Shown here: in pieces, positions 1 to 6,408 of the stretch | How the letters are laid out: every line of letters starts with the position of its first letter | How positions within the stretch are numbered: position 1 is the stretch's first letter | NCBI GenBank assembly: GCA_005877965.1 | Contig: VBNP01000095.1 | Span: forward strand, 1 to 13,617 | Direction of reading: 5' to 3' | DNA from: Gammaproteobacteria bacterium | Lineage (GTDB): Bacteria; Pseudomonadota; Gammaproteobacteria; Steroidobacterales; Steroidobacteraceae | DNA length: 13,617 nt | Position numbers and translations under genes: made by a program | The notes under the pieces: generated by a model | Told to the model about the DNA's origin: nothing | The model's input: the letters and a program-made list of their open reading frames with translations, nothing else | The model's database searches: none

Positions 1-115
1 CGCGGATGCAGCGCGGGGGGCGGTTGGAAGCGTGCGATCAACGGCGGTCCCTCAATTCACACCCCGACATACAATGAGTCGCAGCGACTCTAGGCGCGCC
101 GCAAAAGGATCGTCA

Positions 116-310
116 ATGATCGGATTTCTCCTGTGGCTGCTGCTGCTCGTGCTGTGCTGGCCGCTCGCCCTGCTGGCGCTGCTGCTCTACCCGCTCGTGT
201 GGCTGCTGAGTCTGCCCTTCAGGCTGGTGGGACTCACTGTCGAGGGGGTGTTCGCGCTGCTGCGGGCGCTGATCCTGCTGCCGGCGCGGGTATTGGGCGG
301 ACGGCGCTGA
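116..310 (+). CDS. small two-helix membrane protein, hypothetical
   Basis: A 64-residue protein made almost entirely of hydrophobic residues. A first leucine-rich membrane span covers about residues 3-32 and a second, weaker one about 40-60, with a basic tail ending GGRR. I place the start at the ATG at 116 because AAAAGGA at 103-109 sits 6 nt upstream. In-frame ATGs at 32 and 74 would add a polar stretch with no good ribosome site. A TACAAT hexamer at 70-75 could be a -10 box, but no convincing -35 lies upstream. The stop codon sits in the loop of a short GGCGC/GCGCC hairpin (303-315), close to the end of the converging gene at 324. I do not recognise a family; the protein is probably an inner-membrane protein of unknown role. 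Confidence 0.65.
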   Translation: MIGFLLWLLLLVLCWPLALLALLLYPLVWLLSLPFRLVGLTVEGVFALLRALILLPARVLGGRR

Positions 311-323
311 GCGCCTCAGGTCT

Positions 324-554
324 TCAGTCCGCGAGCGCCTTCAGATCCGAGCGTAGCGCCGCGCGTCCGCGCTCGAGCTGCTCGAGGCGCCGGGCGGCAT
401 CGCGCAGCGCAGTGAGATTCGTGACCGGGGCGGCGTGCAGGCGACGGTAGGCATTGTGGGCCGCGAGCCACAGTCGGGTCATGCGGGCGTAGCGGGCCGC
501 GAGTTCGCGCCGCATGGTGATGATGGCCAACGCGCTTGCTTGCATCGGAGCCAT
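324..554 (-). CDS. hypothetical small helical protein
   Basis: About 76 residues, rich in Ala, Arg and Leu, with heptad-like spacing of leucines in the second half (around LRDAARRLEQLERGRAALRS), so probably helical or coiled-coil. No signal peptide, membrane span or catalytic motif is visible and I do not recognise a family. The start is uncertain: GTG at 557, ATG at 554 (a weak GAG lies 4 nt upstream) or an internal ATG at 515-513 are all possible. It lies 89 nt downstream of cheX on the same strand and may be a distal member of that operon, although a G/C-rich hairpin (600-615) stands between them. It converges with the membrane protein gene ending at 310. A competing antisense frame spans part of this region, but this reading has the more protein-like composition. 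Confidence 0.5.
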   Translation of the reverse strand: MAPMQASALAIITMRRELAARYARMTRLWLAAHNAYRRLHAAPVTNLTALRDAARRLEQLERGRAALRSDLKALAD

Positions 555-599
555 CACGCTCGAAAGTCGCCGGCGGTAACAGTGCAGCCGTCACAGTTC

Positions 600-615
600 C
601 CCCGCGTTTGCGGGG
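600..615 (-). terminator. G/C hairpin after cheX, possible terminator
   Basis: A perfect 6-bp stem (CCCCGC/GCGGGG) with a 4-base loop lies 28 bases past the cheX stop. It is next to further self-complementary G/C sequence (GCCGCGCGCGGC at 622-633). No U-tract follows on the minus strand, so it could be a weak or factor-assisted terminator or simply a transcript-end stabiliser. Confidence 0.3.
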
Positions 616-643
616 CGGCGCGCCGCGCGCGGCGGCGCAGCCC

Positions 644-1090
644 TCAGGTGAGCGCGACGATCAGTTTGGCGGAGTGGCTGCGCCAGTTGATCGGGATGAT
701 GAAGGAGCGCATCCCCGGCTTCTGCGGGATGTGCGGCTTCTCGCCCGACAGCACGCTCGGCACCGAGATCACGAACTCGCGGCCGAAGTCGCGGCGCGCG
801 TTGCCGGAGATCGTGTTGGCGACCTCGCCGACCAGATCGCGCATGGTCTCGTGGCTGAAGTCGTTCTCCTGCATCTTCATCAGCAGCACGGTAAGCATGG
901 CCTTGGAGGCGGTGAAGTACACGACCCCCTCGCGCTTGCCGGAGATGTTGATGACCCCGGTGTACTCGTGCACCGCGGGTGAGCCTTCCATCAGGTACGG
1001 CGAGCCGATCGAGGCCGGCTGCTGCGCGGTGACCTCGAAGAAGTTCGTCGTCCCCTCGACGAAGGTCTTGAGCTCCTGTTCGTGCAGCAT
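644..1090 (-). CDS. cheX: CheX-type CheY-P phosphatase
   Basis: A 148-residue single-domain protein of the CheC/CheX/FliY phosphatase family, X type. The alpha-helix carrying the catalytic ExxN signature is clear: E89-V-A-N92 within GEVANTISGNAR. In the family, the acidic residue positions the phosphoregulator and the Asn orients the attacking water. Other X-type features are a strand-rich middle (GVINISGKREGVVYF, about 45-59) and a closing strand ending in LIVAL. CheX removes phosphate from CheY-P in the cytoplasm. The gene starts 18 nt after the stop of the CheY-like gene, with GGGAA about 8 nt before the ATG, so the two are co-transcribed. Its presence beside a kinase and a single-domain receiver, and the absence of other che genes in the window, imply that its substrate is that receiver. 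The family call is firm; the substrate pairing is inferred. Confidence 0.85.
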   Translation of the reverse strand: MLHEQELKTFVEGTTNFFEVTAQQPASIGSPYLMEGSPAVHEYTGVINISGKREGVVYFTASKAMLTVLLMKMQENDFSHETMRDLVGEVANTISGNARRDFGREFVISVPSVLSGEKPHIPQKPGMRSFIIPINWRSHSAKLIVALT

Positions 1091-1108
1091 GGGGATGCTT
1101 CCCGTGGC

Positions 1109-1513
1109 CTAGCGCATCAGATCCGCGATGGCTTCGTTCAGTTGCCGGTCGGTGAAGGGCTTCTCGAGGAAGCCGTTCGCGCCCCGCTCCATCGCCTCCA
1201 CCGCCGTCGCCTTGTCCGCCAGCGCCGAAATGACCAGGATCCGCACCGCGGGCTTCAGGGCGACGAGCTGGCCGATGCACTCGATACCGTCCATGCGCGG
1301 CATGGTGAGATCCATGGTCACCACGTCCGGGTCGGTTCTCTTGAACAGCTCCAGGGCCTCGAGCCCGTTGCCGGCGGTACCCACCAGCTGCAGGTCCTCG
1401 AACTGCTGCAGGCGCTCGATGCGCCGGCGCATGATGTTCGAGTCGTCGACGATCAGCAGCTTGAAGCAGCGCTTAGCGTCGCCGTTCATCGCTGTTGGAT
1501 TGCCGTTGAGCAT
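1109..1513 (-). CDS. CheY-like single-domain response regulator
   Basis: A 134-residue receiver domain with no DNA-binding or other output domain. All key receiver residues are present: acidic pair D23-D24 (IVDDS), phospho-acceptor D68 (TMDLTMPRMDG), switch Ser96 (VISAL), and Lys118 before the conserved Pro (LEKPF), with Phe115 as the aromatic switch residue. It should accept phosphate from the HPt histidine of the upstream kinase and be dephosphorylated by the downstream CheX. I use the ATG at 1513, which has AAGG a few bases upstream and leaves a 19-nt gap after the kinase stop. A second ATG eight codons in (1489) is possible but has a poorer ribosome site. The target of the phosphorylated form is not evident here: no fliM, pilus or cyclase gene is present. 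The receiver call is very secure; flagellar chemotaxis as its role is not supported. Confidence 0.9.
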   Translation of the reverse strand: MLNGNPTAMNGDAKRCFKLLIVDDSNIMRRRIERLQQFEDLQLVGTAGNGLEALELFKRTDPDVVTMDLTMPRMDGIECIGQLVALKPAVRILVISALADKATAVEAMERGANGFLEKPFTDRQLNEAIADLMR

Positions 1514-1532
1514 GGACCTTGCCTGCAGCGCC

Positions 1533-3656
1533 TCAGGCGACCGCGCTGCTGACCGTCTGGGCGGCCGGCAGCAGGATCTTGAAGCGGGTGAAGCGGCCGG
1601 GGTGGGTGCTCACGCCGAGCCTGCCCCCGAGCGCGTACACGCTGCGCGCCACCATGTCCATGCCGACCCCCCGGCCGGCATCCATGGACACGTCCTCCTG
1701 GGTGGTGAAACCCGGGCGAAAGATCAGGGCCATGGCGGCGCGCGTGTCCATGCCGCGGGCCTCCTCTTCGCTGATCAGCCGCCTGCGCACCGCGGCGGCC
1801 TTGAGCGCCTCGGTGCCGATGCCCGCGCCGTCGTCCTCGAACAGCAGCTCGTAGCCCTCGCCGACCTTGCGGAAGTGCACGCTCACGACGCCGACATCCT
1901 GCTTGGTGTGCGCCCGGCGCACCTCGGGCGGCTCGATGCCGTGCACGGCCGCGTTACGCAGCATCTGGATGAGGCAGTCCTTGATGGTCGCGGCATACGA
2001 CGGCGGCACCTCGCTCAGTCCCGCCACCGTCAGCCTGAAGTGCTTGGCGTGATCCTCGGCCAGCCGCGCGGCCATCGCCTGCAGCGCGGGCGACAGATCC
2101 TCCACCGGCCGGGGGGACTGCGTCCGCAGGGCGGCGGAGCCGCTCGGGGCTCCGGCAGCCGCCGCGGGGGCGGGGAGCGCCGTGAGACGCGCGGCCATCT
2201 CGCGCACGCTACGCAGGTGCGCCAGCAGATCATCGAGCCTCAGGACCAGCGGCAGGAAGTCGTTGCCCGTGAGCTCGGGCTTCTTTTTGCAGTCCGCCAC
2301 CATGTCCTCGAGCGCGTGCACGCGGCTGGCGATGCTCTTGAGGTTGAGCGCCGAGGCCTCGCCCTTGATGCCGTGCAGCTCGCGGAACAGTCCGCCGAGC
2401 TTCCTGCGGAACTCGGCGTCGGTGCGCGCCGGCTCCTTGAGGATGGTGTTGACGAGCTCCAGGCTGGTTTCGGCGGTGTCCAGGAACGACAGCAGCTGCA
2501 TCGGCTCGACGTGCAGCATGCTCAGCATCATGTCGACCTGCGCGTTGGCGTTCTCCTGCGAGTCCTGCAGCTCGCGGGCGAGCAGCACGCTGGAGGTGAT
2601 GTCCCCGACGGCGCACAGCACCTGCTTGACGCCCTCCGGTCCCATGACGCGGTGGAAGTCGAACTGCAGGTAGCGGGTCTCCTTGCCGCCGTGCCCGTTG
2701 TCGACGGTGATCTCGAGCTGCCCCAGCGGGTTGATGCTCTTCATCAGGTTCTCGTGGGCGCGATCGCCCCACAGGAGCTTGATGTACTTGGTGGCGGTGG
2801 CGAGCGTCGCCGGCGCCACCAGGTCCTTCAGCAGCGCCTCGAACGACAGGCCGGCGAAGTCCTGGCGGCTGAACATGCGTGTCAGCGCCTCCGACCAGAC
2901 CGAGCCGATCCGGTAGTCGGCATCCAGCAGGAAGAAACCCTCACGCACCGTCTGGAGAATGTCGCGCGTCTGCTCCTGGGCCTCGCGCGCGGCGCGCTCA
3001 TGGCTCGAGCGCGTGAGCCGGAAGTAGCCGGCCGCCCCCGCCAGCGCCAGCGCCGCGAGCACCCCGGCCAGCAGCAGCGTGCGCAGCCGCGCCGCCGCGT
3101 CCGAGCAGGTGCGCTGCAGCGTCGCGGCGAGGGCCGCGAGCTGCGCCTGCAGCGGCCCGGCGCCGTCGCTCGCGAACAGCTGCGCCCGCTTGACCTCGGC
3201 GTAGTGCTGGCGTCCCTCGCGCGACAGGGAGCTCCCGGCGCTGTCCGAATCCACGTAAGGCTGGCCGTTGAAGTAGAGGACCGGATCGAGCACCGGAGCG
3301 TACTGATGCCACAGCTGCAGCGCCCGGTGCAGCTGTGGCGCGTCGGCTTCACCCGAGACGCTGAGCTCGTTCAGCTTCTGCTCGAAGCGCTTGACCGTTC
3401 CCTGCAGGTCGGCCAGCGCCTGGCCTGAGTAAGCGCGTACCTCGAGCCGATCGCGGAGCGAGTTCAGCTGGTGGGAGATCTCTTCCGGATAGGTCTGCGC
3501 GGTGCTCGCCGTCTGCAGCGAGCCGATGTCGGCACGCATGTGCGTGGCGAGCCGGAATCCCATGATGAGCACCGCGCCCATCACCAGGGTGAGCGCCGTG
3601 CCCAGGCCTGCGATCACCAGTTGGCGGCGGCGGCGTTCTGTGCCTGCGAGCATCAT
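1533..3656 (-). CDS. membrane-bound CheA-like hybrid: PAS–HPt–ATPase sensor kinase
   Basis: A 707-residue histidine kinase. Order of parts: transmembrane helix 1 (about 13-34), a helical periplasmic region (35-190), transmembrane helix 2 (about 192-213), a PAS domain (about 228-356), an HPt domain (about 370-485) with the phosphorylatable His428 in the CheA-like motif LHGIKGEASAL, an Ala/Pro linker (about 494-518), and a CheA P4-type ATPase domain. The ATPase shows an N-box with N568 (LRNAAVHGIEPPEVR), G1 DDGAGI (608-613), an F-box FRPGFTT (646-652) and G2 GRGVGMD (661-667). It has no CheA dimerisation domain P3, no CheW-like P5 and no ordinary DHp H-box, so dimerisation must rest on the membrane, periplasmic or PAS parts. 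AGGAGA 8 nt before the first of two ATGs supports the start. It lies 16 nt after the TonB-like gene and is followed by its probable partner regulator and CheX. The ligand is unknown. Confidence 0.88.
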   Translation of the reverse strand: MMLAGTERRRRQLVIAGLGTALTLVMGAVLIMGFRLATHMRADIGSLQTASTAQTYPEEISHQLNSLRDRLEVRAYSGQALADLQGTVKRFEQKLNELSVSGEADAPQLHRALQLWHQYAPVLDPVLYFNGQPYVDSDSAGSSLSREGRQHYAEVKRAQLFASDGAGPLQAQLAALAATLQRTCSDAAARLRTLLLAGVLAALALAGAAGYFRLTRSSHERAAREAQEQTRDILQTVREGFFLLDADYRIGSVWSEALTRMFSRQDFAGLSFEALLKDLVAPATLATATKYIKLLWGDRAHENLMKSINPLGQLEITVDNGHGGKETRYLQFDFHRVMGPEGVKQVLCAVGDITSSVLLARELQDSQENANAQVDMMLSMLHVEPMQLLSFLDTAETSLELVNTILKEPARTDAEFRRKLGGLFRELHGIKGEASALNLKSIASRVHALEDMVADCKKKPELTGNDFLPLVLRLDDLLAHLRSVREMAARLTALPAPAAAAGAPSGSAALRTQSPRPVEDLSPALQAMAARLAEDHAKHFRLTVAGLSEVPPSYAATIKDCLIQMLRNAAVHGIEPPEVRRAHTKQDVGVVSVHFRKVGEGYELLFEDDGAGIGTEALKAAAVRRRLISEEEARGMDTRAAMALIFRPGFTTQEDVSMDAGRGVGMDMVARSVYALGGRLGVSTHPGRFTRFKILLPAAQTVSSAVA

Positions 3657-3672
3657 TCCTGAAGTCTCCTGT

Positions 3673-5766
3673 CTACTTGGGCAGCTCGAAGCGCATCCGG
3701 GTCCTGACCGGTACCTCGACAGCGGCGCCGTCGAGCCGCGGCGGCGCGTAATGCCAGTGCTTCACGGCATTGAGGGCCGACTGGTCGAACACTCCGGGGG
3801 GCGTGGCTTCCACTACGTGGATATCGCGCGTCCCGCCGTCGGTATCAACCGTGTACTCGAGAACCACGCTGCCGGTGAGGTGCTGCGCCAGCGCCGTCTT
3901 GGGGTAATCCGGTGGCGAGCCCCGCAGACGCGTCAGACGCGAGGCGAGCGTGGCGGGGTCGGCCCCCTCCCTGGTCTTCGCAGCGGCGAGCTGCTGCACC
4001 GCGAGCAGGTCCTTCGGATCCGCACCCCAGCGCTTCGCCTGCGCGAGATCGGCGTCGCCGGACTTGCCGGCGAGCACCGTGGCCCGGGCGCGCTCCAGGA
4101 GCTTGCCCGAGAGCTCACGGCTCGCATCCGCCAGGGCAGCATTGCCCGGATCGCTCGACTGCAGCTGCCCGAGGTACCAGCCGGCGCTGTCCTGCGCCGG
4201 ATCCGTCAGCCGCCCGTCACGCAGCGCCGCGCGCGTCAGCTGCAGCGTCCGATCCACGTCGGCCTGGGCGGCCTTCTGCCGCGCGCCGCCTACTTCGCGC
4301 TGGAACGCCGTGACGTCGGTGGGCTTCATGCCGAGGCCGCGCGCCTCGGTGAGCCAGCGCTCCTCATCGGCGCTGTTTTTCGCCAGCGCCGCTTCGCGCG
4401 CCTTCCTCAGATAGGCCGCGGTCAGGGCGTGAACGGCGCGCTGCGTGGCGGCGTGGGCCGGTGCGCTGGACTGCAGTTGCTGCATGTAGCTGCGGGCGCT
4501 GTCGTCCGCCTCGGTGAGCTTGCCGTCGCGAATACGCTCCTCCACCAGAGCCGCGAGATGCTGCAGCTTGAGGTCGTCCTGGCGCCGGGCGATGTCGGTG
4601 CGCCAGCGGGCCAGCTGATCGGCGGCCATGCCGCCGGATTGTTGCGCCTGGCGCACCACGGCGGCGGCGCGATCGACGTTGCCGTCGGCGAGCGCCCGCG
4701 ACATTTCGGCCGAGTACAGCCGCTGCTCGAAGGCCGCGATACGCGCGTCGGCGGACGAGGCGGCCTTGAAATTCGCGAGCGTGAGCACGGCTTCGTCGAG
4801 ACGGTTGCCGCTCAGTGCCTCCTCGAAGCGTGTGGCCAGGACCCCGGCCACGCGCTGCAGCCCGTCGCGCGCCTCCCCGTTGGCGGCGTCCGCGGCCGCG
4901 GCGGAGCGGTAATACGACAGCGCGTTGTCGCCGGCCGGCTCCGCAAAGCGCCGCTCGTGCATGGCCAGGCGTGCCTTCTCGAGCAGCTCGTCCACCTTGC
5001 CCTCCGGGAGGAGCTCGGCGGCGGGCGCCGCCGGGGCGAGCGCGTTGTCGGCGGGGCCGTCTACTGCGGGTGACACCGATACGCTTGCGACCGGGGGTCG
5101 GGTGGCCGGTTTCAGCGGCCCACCGCTGTCGTGCATGAAAAACCAGAACGCGCCCGCCGCGAGGCCCGCCGCGGCCAGTGCGGCCCCGATGAGCACCGCC
5201 CGGGGTCTGCCGGTGTGCTCCTCATCGGACGTCTGCGGCGGCCGGCTCCGGAAGGCGCCGATGCTCAGGTCCGCTTGCGCAGCGAGGCCGGCGCGGGGTG
5301 TTGGCGCGGCCTCGCTCGCCAGCGCCTCACCCATGGCGCGCGCGAGCACCGCCTGGGTCTTGCGCGGCTTGATCGAGGCGGGCAGCACCGCGAACACCCG
5401 GGCGCCCTCGAGCGCGGCGCCCAGCTCCTTCTGCGCCGGTCCTTCCGCGAATACCAGCACTACCGCGTGCGGCACCTGCGCGTGCGCGGCATCGACGGCG
5501 GCGCGCACATCGGCGACCTCGCGTGCGTCGATCGCCAGCACCTGGCCGCGTCTGCCGCGCGCCATGCTCTGCAGGGCCTCGTCGAGGGAATCGACCGGCC
5601 GCACGGCGGCCTGACCGCTCAGGGCCTGGCCCAGCTCGAGGAGAAAATCATCGCGAGTGGTGAGAGCGGTGACGTCCACCGCCGGCCGGGAATCCTGGGG
5701 TGCGCTGCCGGGAGCGCGGGTCGCGGTTTCGGGACTGCGGGAGGCAGTCGTTGGTGCGCTGGGCAC
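3673..5766 (-). CDS. TonB C-terminal-domain membrane protein with pseudo-receiver-like N-terminus
   Basis: About 697 residues from a GTG at 5766. The last 80 residues are a clear TonB C-terminal domain (YPKTALAQHLTGSVVLEYTV, later the YAPP motif and a final MRFEL strand). A single membrane helix lies at about 189-210. This gives a roughly 190-residue cytoplasmic N-terminus and a long periplasmic part, whereas classic TonB has only a very short cytoplasmic tail. The N-terminal part (about 33-147) has receiver-like alternation with an Asp at about 80 (VLAIDAR), but the acidic pair is replaced by Thr-Thr and the Lys is not conserved, so it looks like a pseudo-receiver (inference). The periplasmic part holds three related helical modules (about 259-350, 405-492, 510-594). 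I see no ExbB/ExbD gene and no clear Ser/His pair in the membrane helix, so classic energy transduction is uncertain. The frame is open to an ATG at 5880, but the upstream residues look non-coding and GGAG precedes the GTG. Annotators may call it simply an energy transducer TonB. Confidence 0.82.
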   Translation of the reverse strand: MPSAPTTASRSPETATRAPGSAPQDSRPAVDVTALTTRDDFLLELGQALSGQAAVRPVDSLDEALQSMARGRRGQVLAIDAREVADVRAAVDAAHAQVPHAVVLVFAEGPAQKELGAALEGARVFAVLPASIKPRKTQAVLARAMGEALASEAAPTPRAGLAAQADLSIGAFRSRPPQTSDEEHTGRPRAVLIGAALAAAGLAAGAFWFFMHDSGGPLKPATRPPVASVSVSPAVDGPADNALAPAAPAAELLPEGKVDELLEKARLAMHERRFAEPAGDNALSYYRSAAAADAANGEARDGLQRVAGVLATRFEEALSGNRLDEAVLTLANFKAASSADARIAAFEQRLYSAEMSRALADGNVDRAAAVVRQAQQSGGMAADQLARWRTDIARRQDDLKLQHLAALVEERIRDGKLTEADDSARSYMQQLQSSAPAHAATQRAVHALTAAYLRKAREAALAKNSADEERWLTEARGLGMKPTDVTAFQREVGGARQKAAQADVDRTLQLTRAALRDGRLTDPAQDSAGWYLGQLQSSDPGNAALADASRELSGKLLERARATVLAGKSGDADLAQAKRWGADPKDLLAVQQLAAAKTREGADPATLASRLTRLRGSPPDYPKTALAQHLTGSVVLEYTVDTDGGTRDIHVVEATPPGVFDQSALNAVKHWHYAPPRLDGAAVEVPVRTRMRFELPK

Positions 5767-5775
5767 GTGAGGTGT

Positions 5776-5779
5776 CTCC
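5776..5779 (-). promoter_or_regulatory. ribosome binding site deciding the TonB-like start
   Basis: GGAG lies 9 nt before the GTG at 5766. The two upstream in-frame ATGs are worse placed: the one at 5814 has AAAGG directly abutting it, and the one at 5880 has none visible. This is the reason for choosing the GTG start. Confidence 0.5.
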
Positions 5780-5977
5780 AAACAAAGACGTTCGACTGAT
5801 CGTCCGAGCTCCATCCTTTGAGCGAGGTGGCGGCGACCGGCAAGCCTCCAGCGCCCGCGGATCCTCGCCGTCGCAAGCATATGTAGCTTTGCGGGCAGCG
5901 CAGTGCGTCAGTTCACAATAATGAGAGCTTGCGTCGGGACGCCGCGACGCTGATCATCAACTCTAAAGCAAGGCGCG

Positions 5978-5999
5978 TCTCTGGGGGTAAACCCCGAGA
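5978..5999. other. hairpin in the divergent region
   Basis: Two four-base arms, TCTC and GGGG, pair with CCCC and GAGA around a 5-base loop, with one bulged T at 5982. No T-run follows on either strand. It would lie in the leader of a minus-strand transcript starting upstream of it, or act as a dyad for a DNA-binding protein. Confidence 0.35.
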
Positions 6000-6097
6000 G
6001 ATGCGGCCCGTGGTGCGGAGCCGCATCGCGCTCGAGGGTCTCACCATCGAACGAACTGTGGCCGCGGCTCTTCGGGCGCCGACCTCGCGCGCCCAGG

Positions 6098-6120
6098 GCG
6101 TGCACCGCCGCGGTGCGCGC
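6098..6120. other. 10-bp stem hairpin in the divergent region
   Basis: A 10-base arm (GCGTGCACCG) pairs with its partner (CGGTGCGCGC) across a 3-base loop, with one G-T pair. It is unusually strong for its size. It has no flanking T-run, so it does not look like a standard terminator. Confidence 0.35.
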
Positions 6121-6148
6121 GCGGCGCGCATGGCAATAGTTATCTGCC

Positions 6149-6168
6149 CGCCGCCGCCGGCGGCGGCG
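6149..6168. other. 20-bp perfect G/C palindrome
   Basis: CGCCGCCGCC followed by its exact reverse complement, with no spacer. It lies next to an AT-richer pocket (CAATAGTTATCT, 6134-6145). It could be a dimeric binding site or a structured leader element, or chance in triplet-repeat G/C sequence. Confidence 0.4.
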
Positions 6169-6297
6169 CACTCGGGGTGGCGGTGGCGCAGGCGCGGCGG
6201 GCGGTGAAACAATCCGTCGCTGTGACCGTCTTAACGTAACAGGTACCTCAGGATCTGAAGGCCATCACTCATTGTGCGAGGCGTTGGGACTAGCTTA

Positions 6298-6408
6298 ATG
6301 ATCACGTCGGCATCGCCGGTGTCGCCGACATCGCCGGCATCGGCGGCATCGGGTTCCGGACCGATGCGCTCAACGGGAGGGCAGGATGATGGGACCGCTC
6401 GCTGCTGA
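6298..6408 (+). CDS. possible leader ORF overlapping the prkA start
   Basis: A 36-codon frame starting ATG at 6298 reads through the 9-bp repeat as a Ser/Pro/Ala-rich peptide (SASPVSPTSPASAAS) and stops at 6406-6408, overlapping prkA by 23 nt in another frame. GGGA lies 8 nt before its ATG. It could couple translation to prkA or be accidental. If the candidate -10 at 6294-6299 is used, this ATG would not be transcribed. Support is weak. Confidence 0.2.
   Translation: MITSASPVSPTSPASAASGSGPMRSTGGQDDGTARC
6307..6351 (+). repeat. five imperfect 9-bp tandem repeats upstream of prkA
   Basis: Five consecutive 9-mers with consensus CCGGCATCG: TCGGCATCG, CCGGTGTCG, CCGACATCG, CCGGCATCG, GCGGCATCG. 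The array ends 34 bases before the prkA ATG. Its period is a multiple of three and it falls inside a short open frame that starts at 6298. Confidence 0.7.

Larger units (their letters stand above)
5767..6385. promoter_or_regulatory. divergent control region between the TonB/kinase operon and prkA
   Basis: About 620 bases with no convincing gene, separating two long operons that point away from each other. It must hold both promoters. I cannot name either with confidence. A possible plus-strand pair is TTGTGC (6272-6277) with CTTAAT (6294-6299). The sequence around ACTAGCTTAA also loosely resembles a sigma-S -10 element, which would fit a stress operon. Three self-complementary G/C elements, a 9-bp tandem repeat and a short overlapping ORF are listed separately. 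Other open frames here are short, antisense to one another and of Arg/Ala-only composition. Confidence 0.55.

Noticed and set aside
70..75. TACAAT as a -10 box for the first gene
   Set aside because: No acceptable -35 at 16-18 bases upstream, so not listed as a promoter.
1128..3428. 766-codon open frame on the plus strand opposite the kinase and regulator
   Set aside because: Mirror of high-GC codon bias: it lies antisense to two genes with clear domains, crosses their boundary and is dominated by Arg, Ala, Gly and His with no family motif.
5767..5880. N-terminal extension of the TonB-like protein to the ATG at 5880
   Set aside because: The extra residues are Arg-rich and look non-coding; GGAG before the GTG at 5766 gives a better start.
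5964..5990. FliA-like flagellar promoter match (TAAAGCAA, 11 bases, GGGGGTAA)
   Set aside because: Only about five of eight bases match in each half, it overlaps a hairpin, and no flagellar gene follows.
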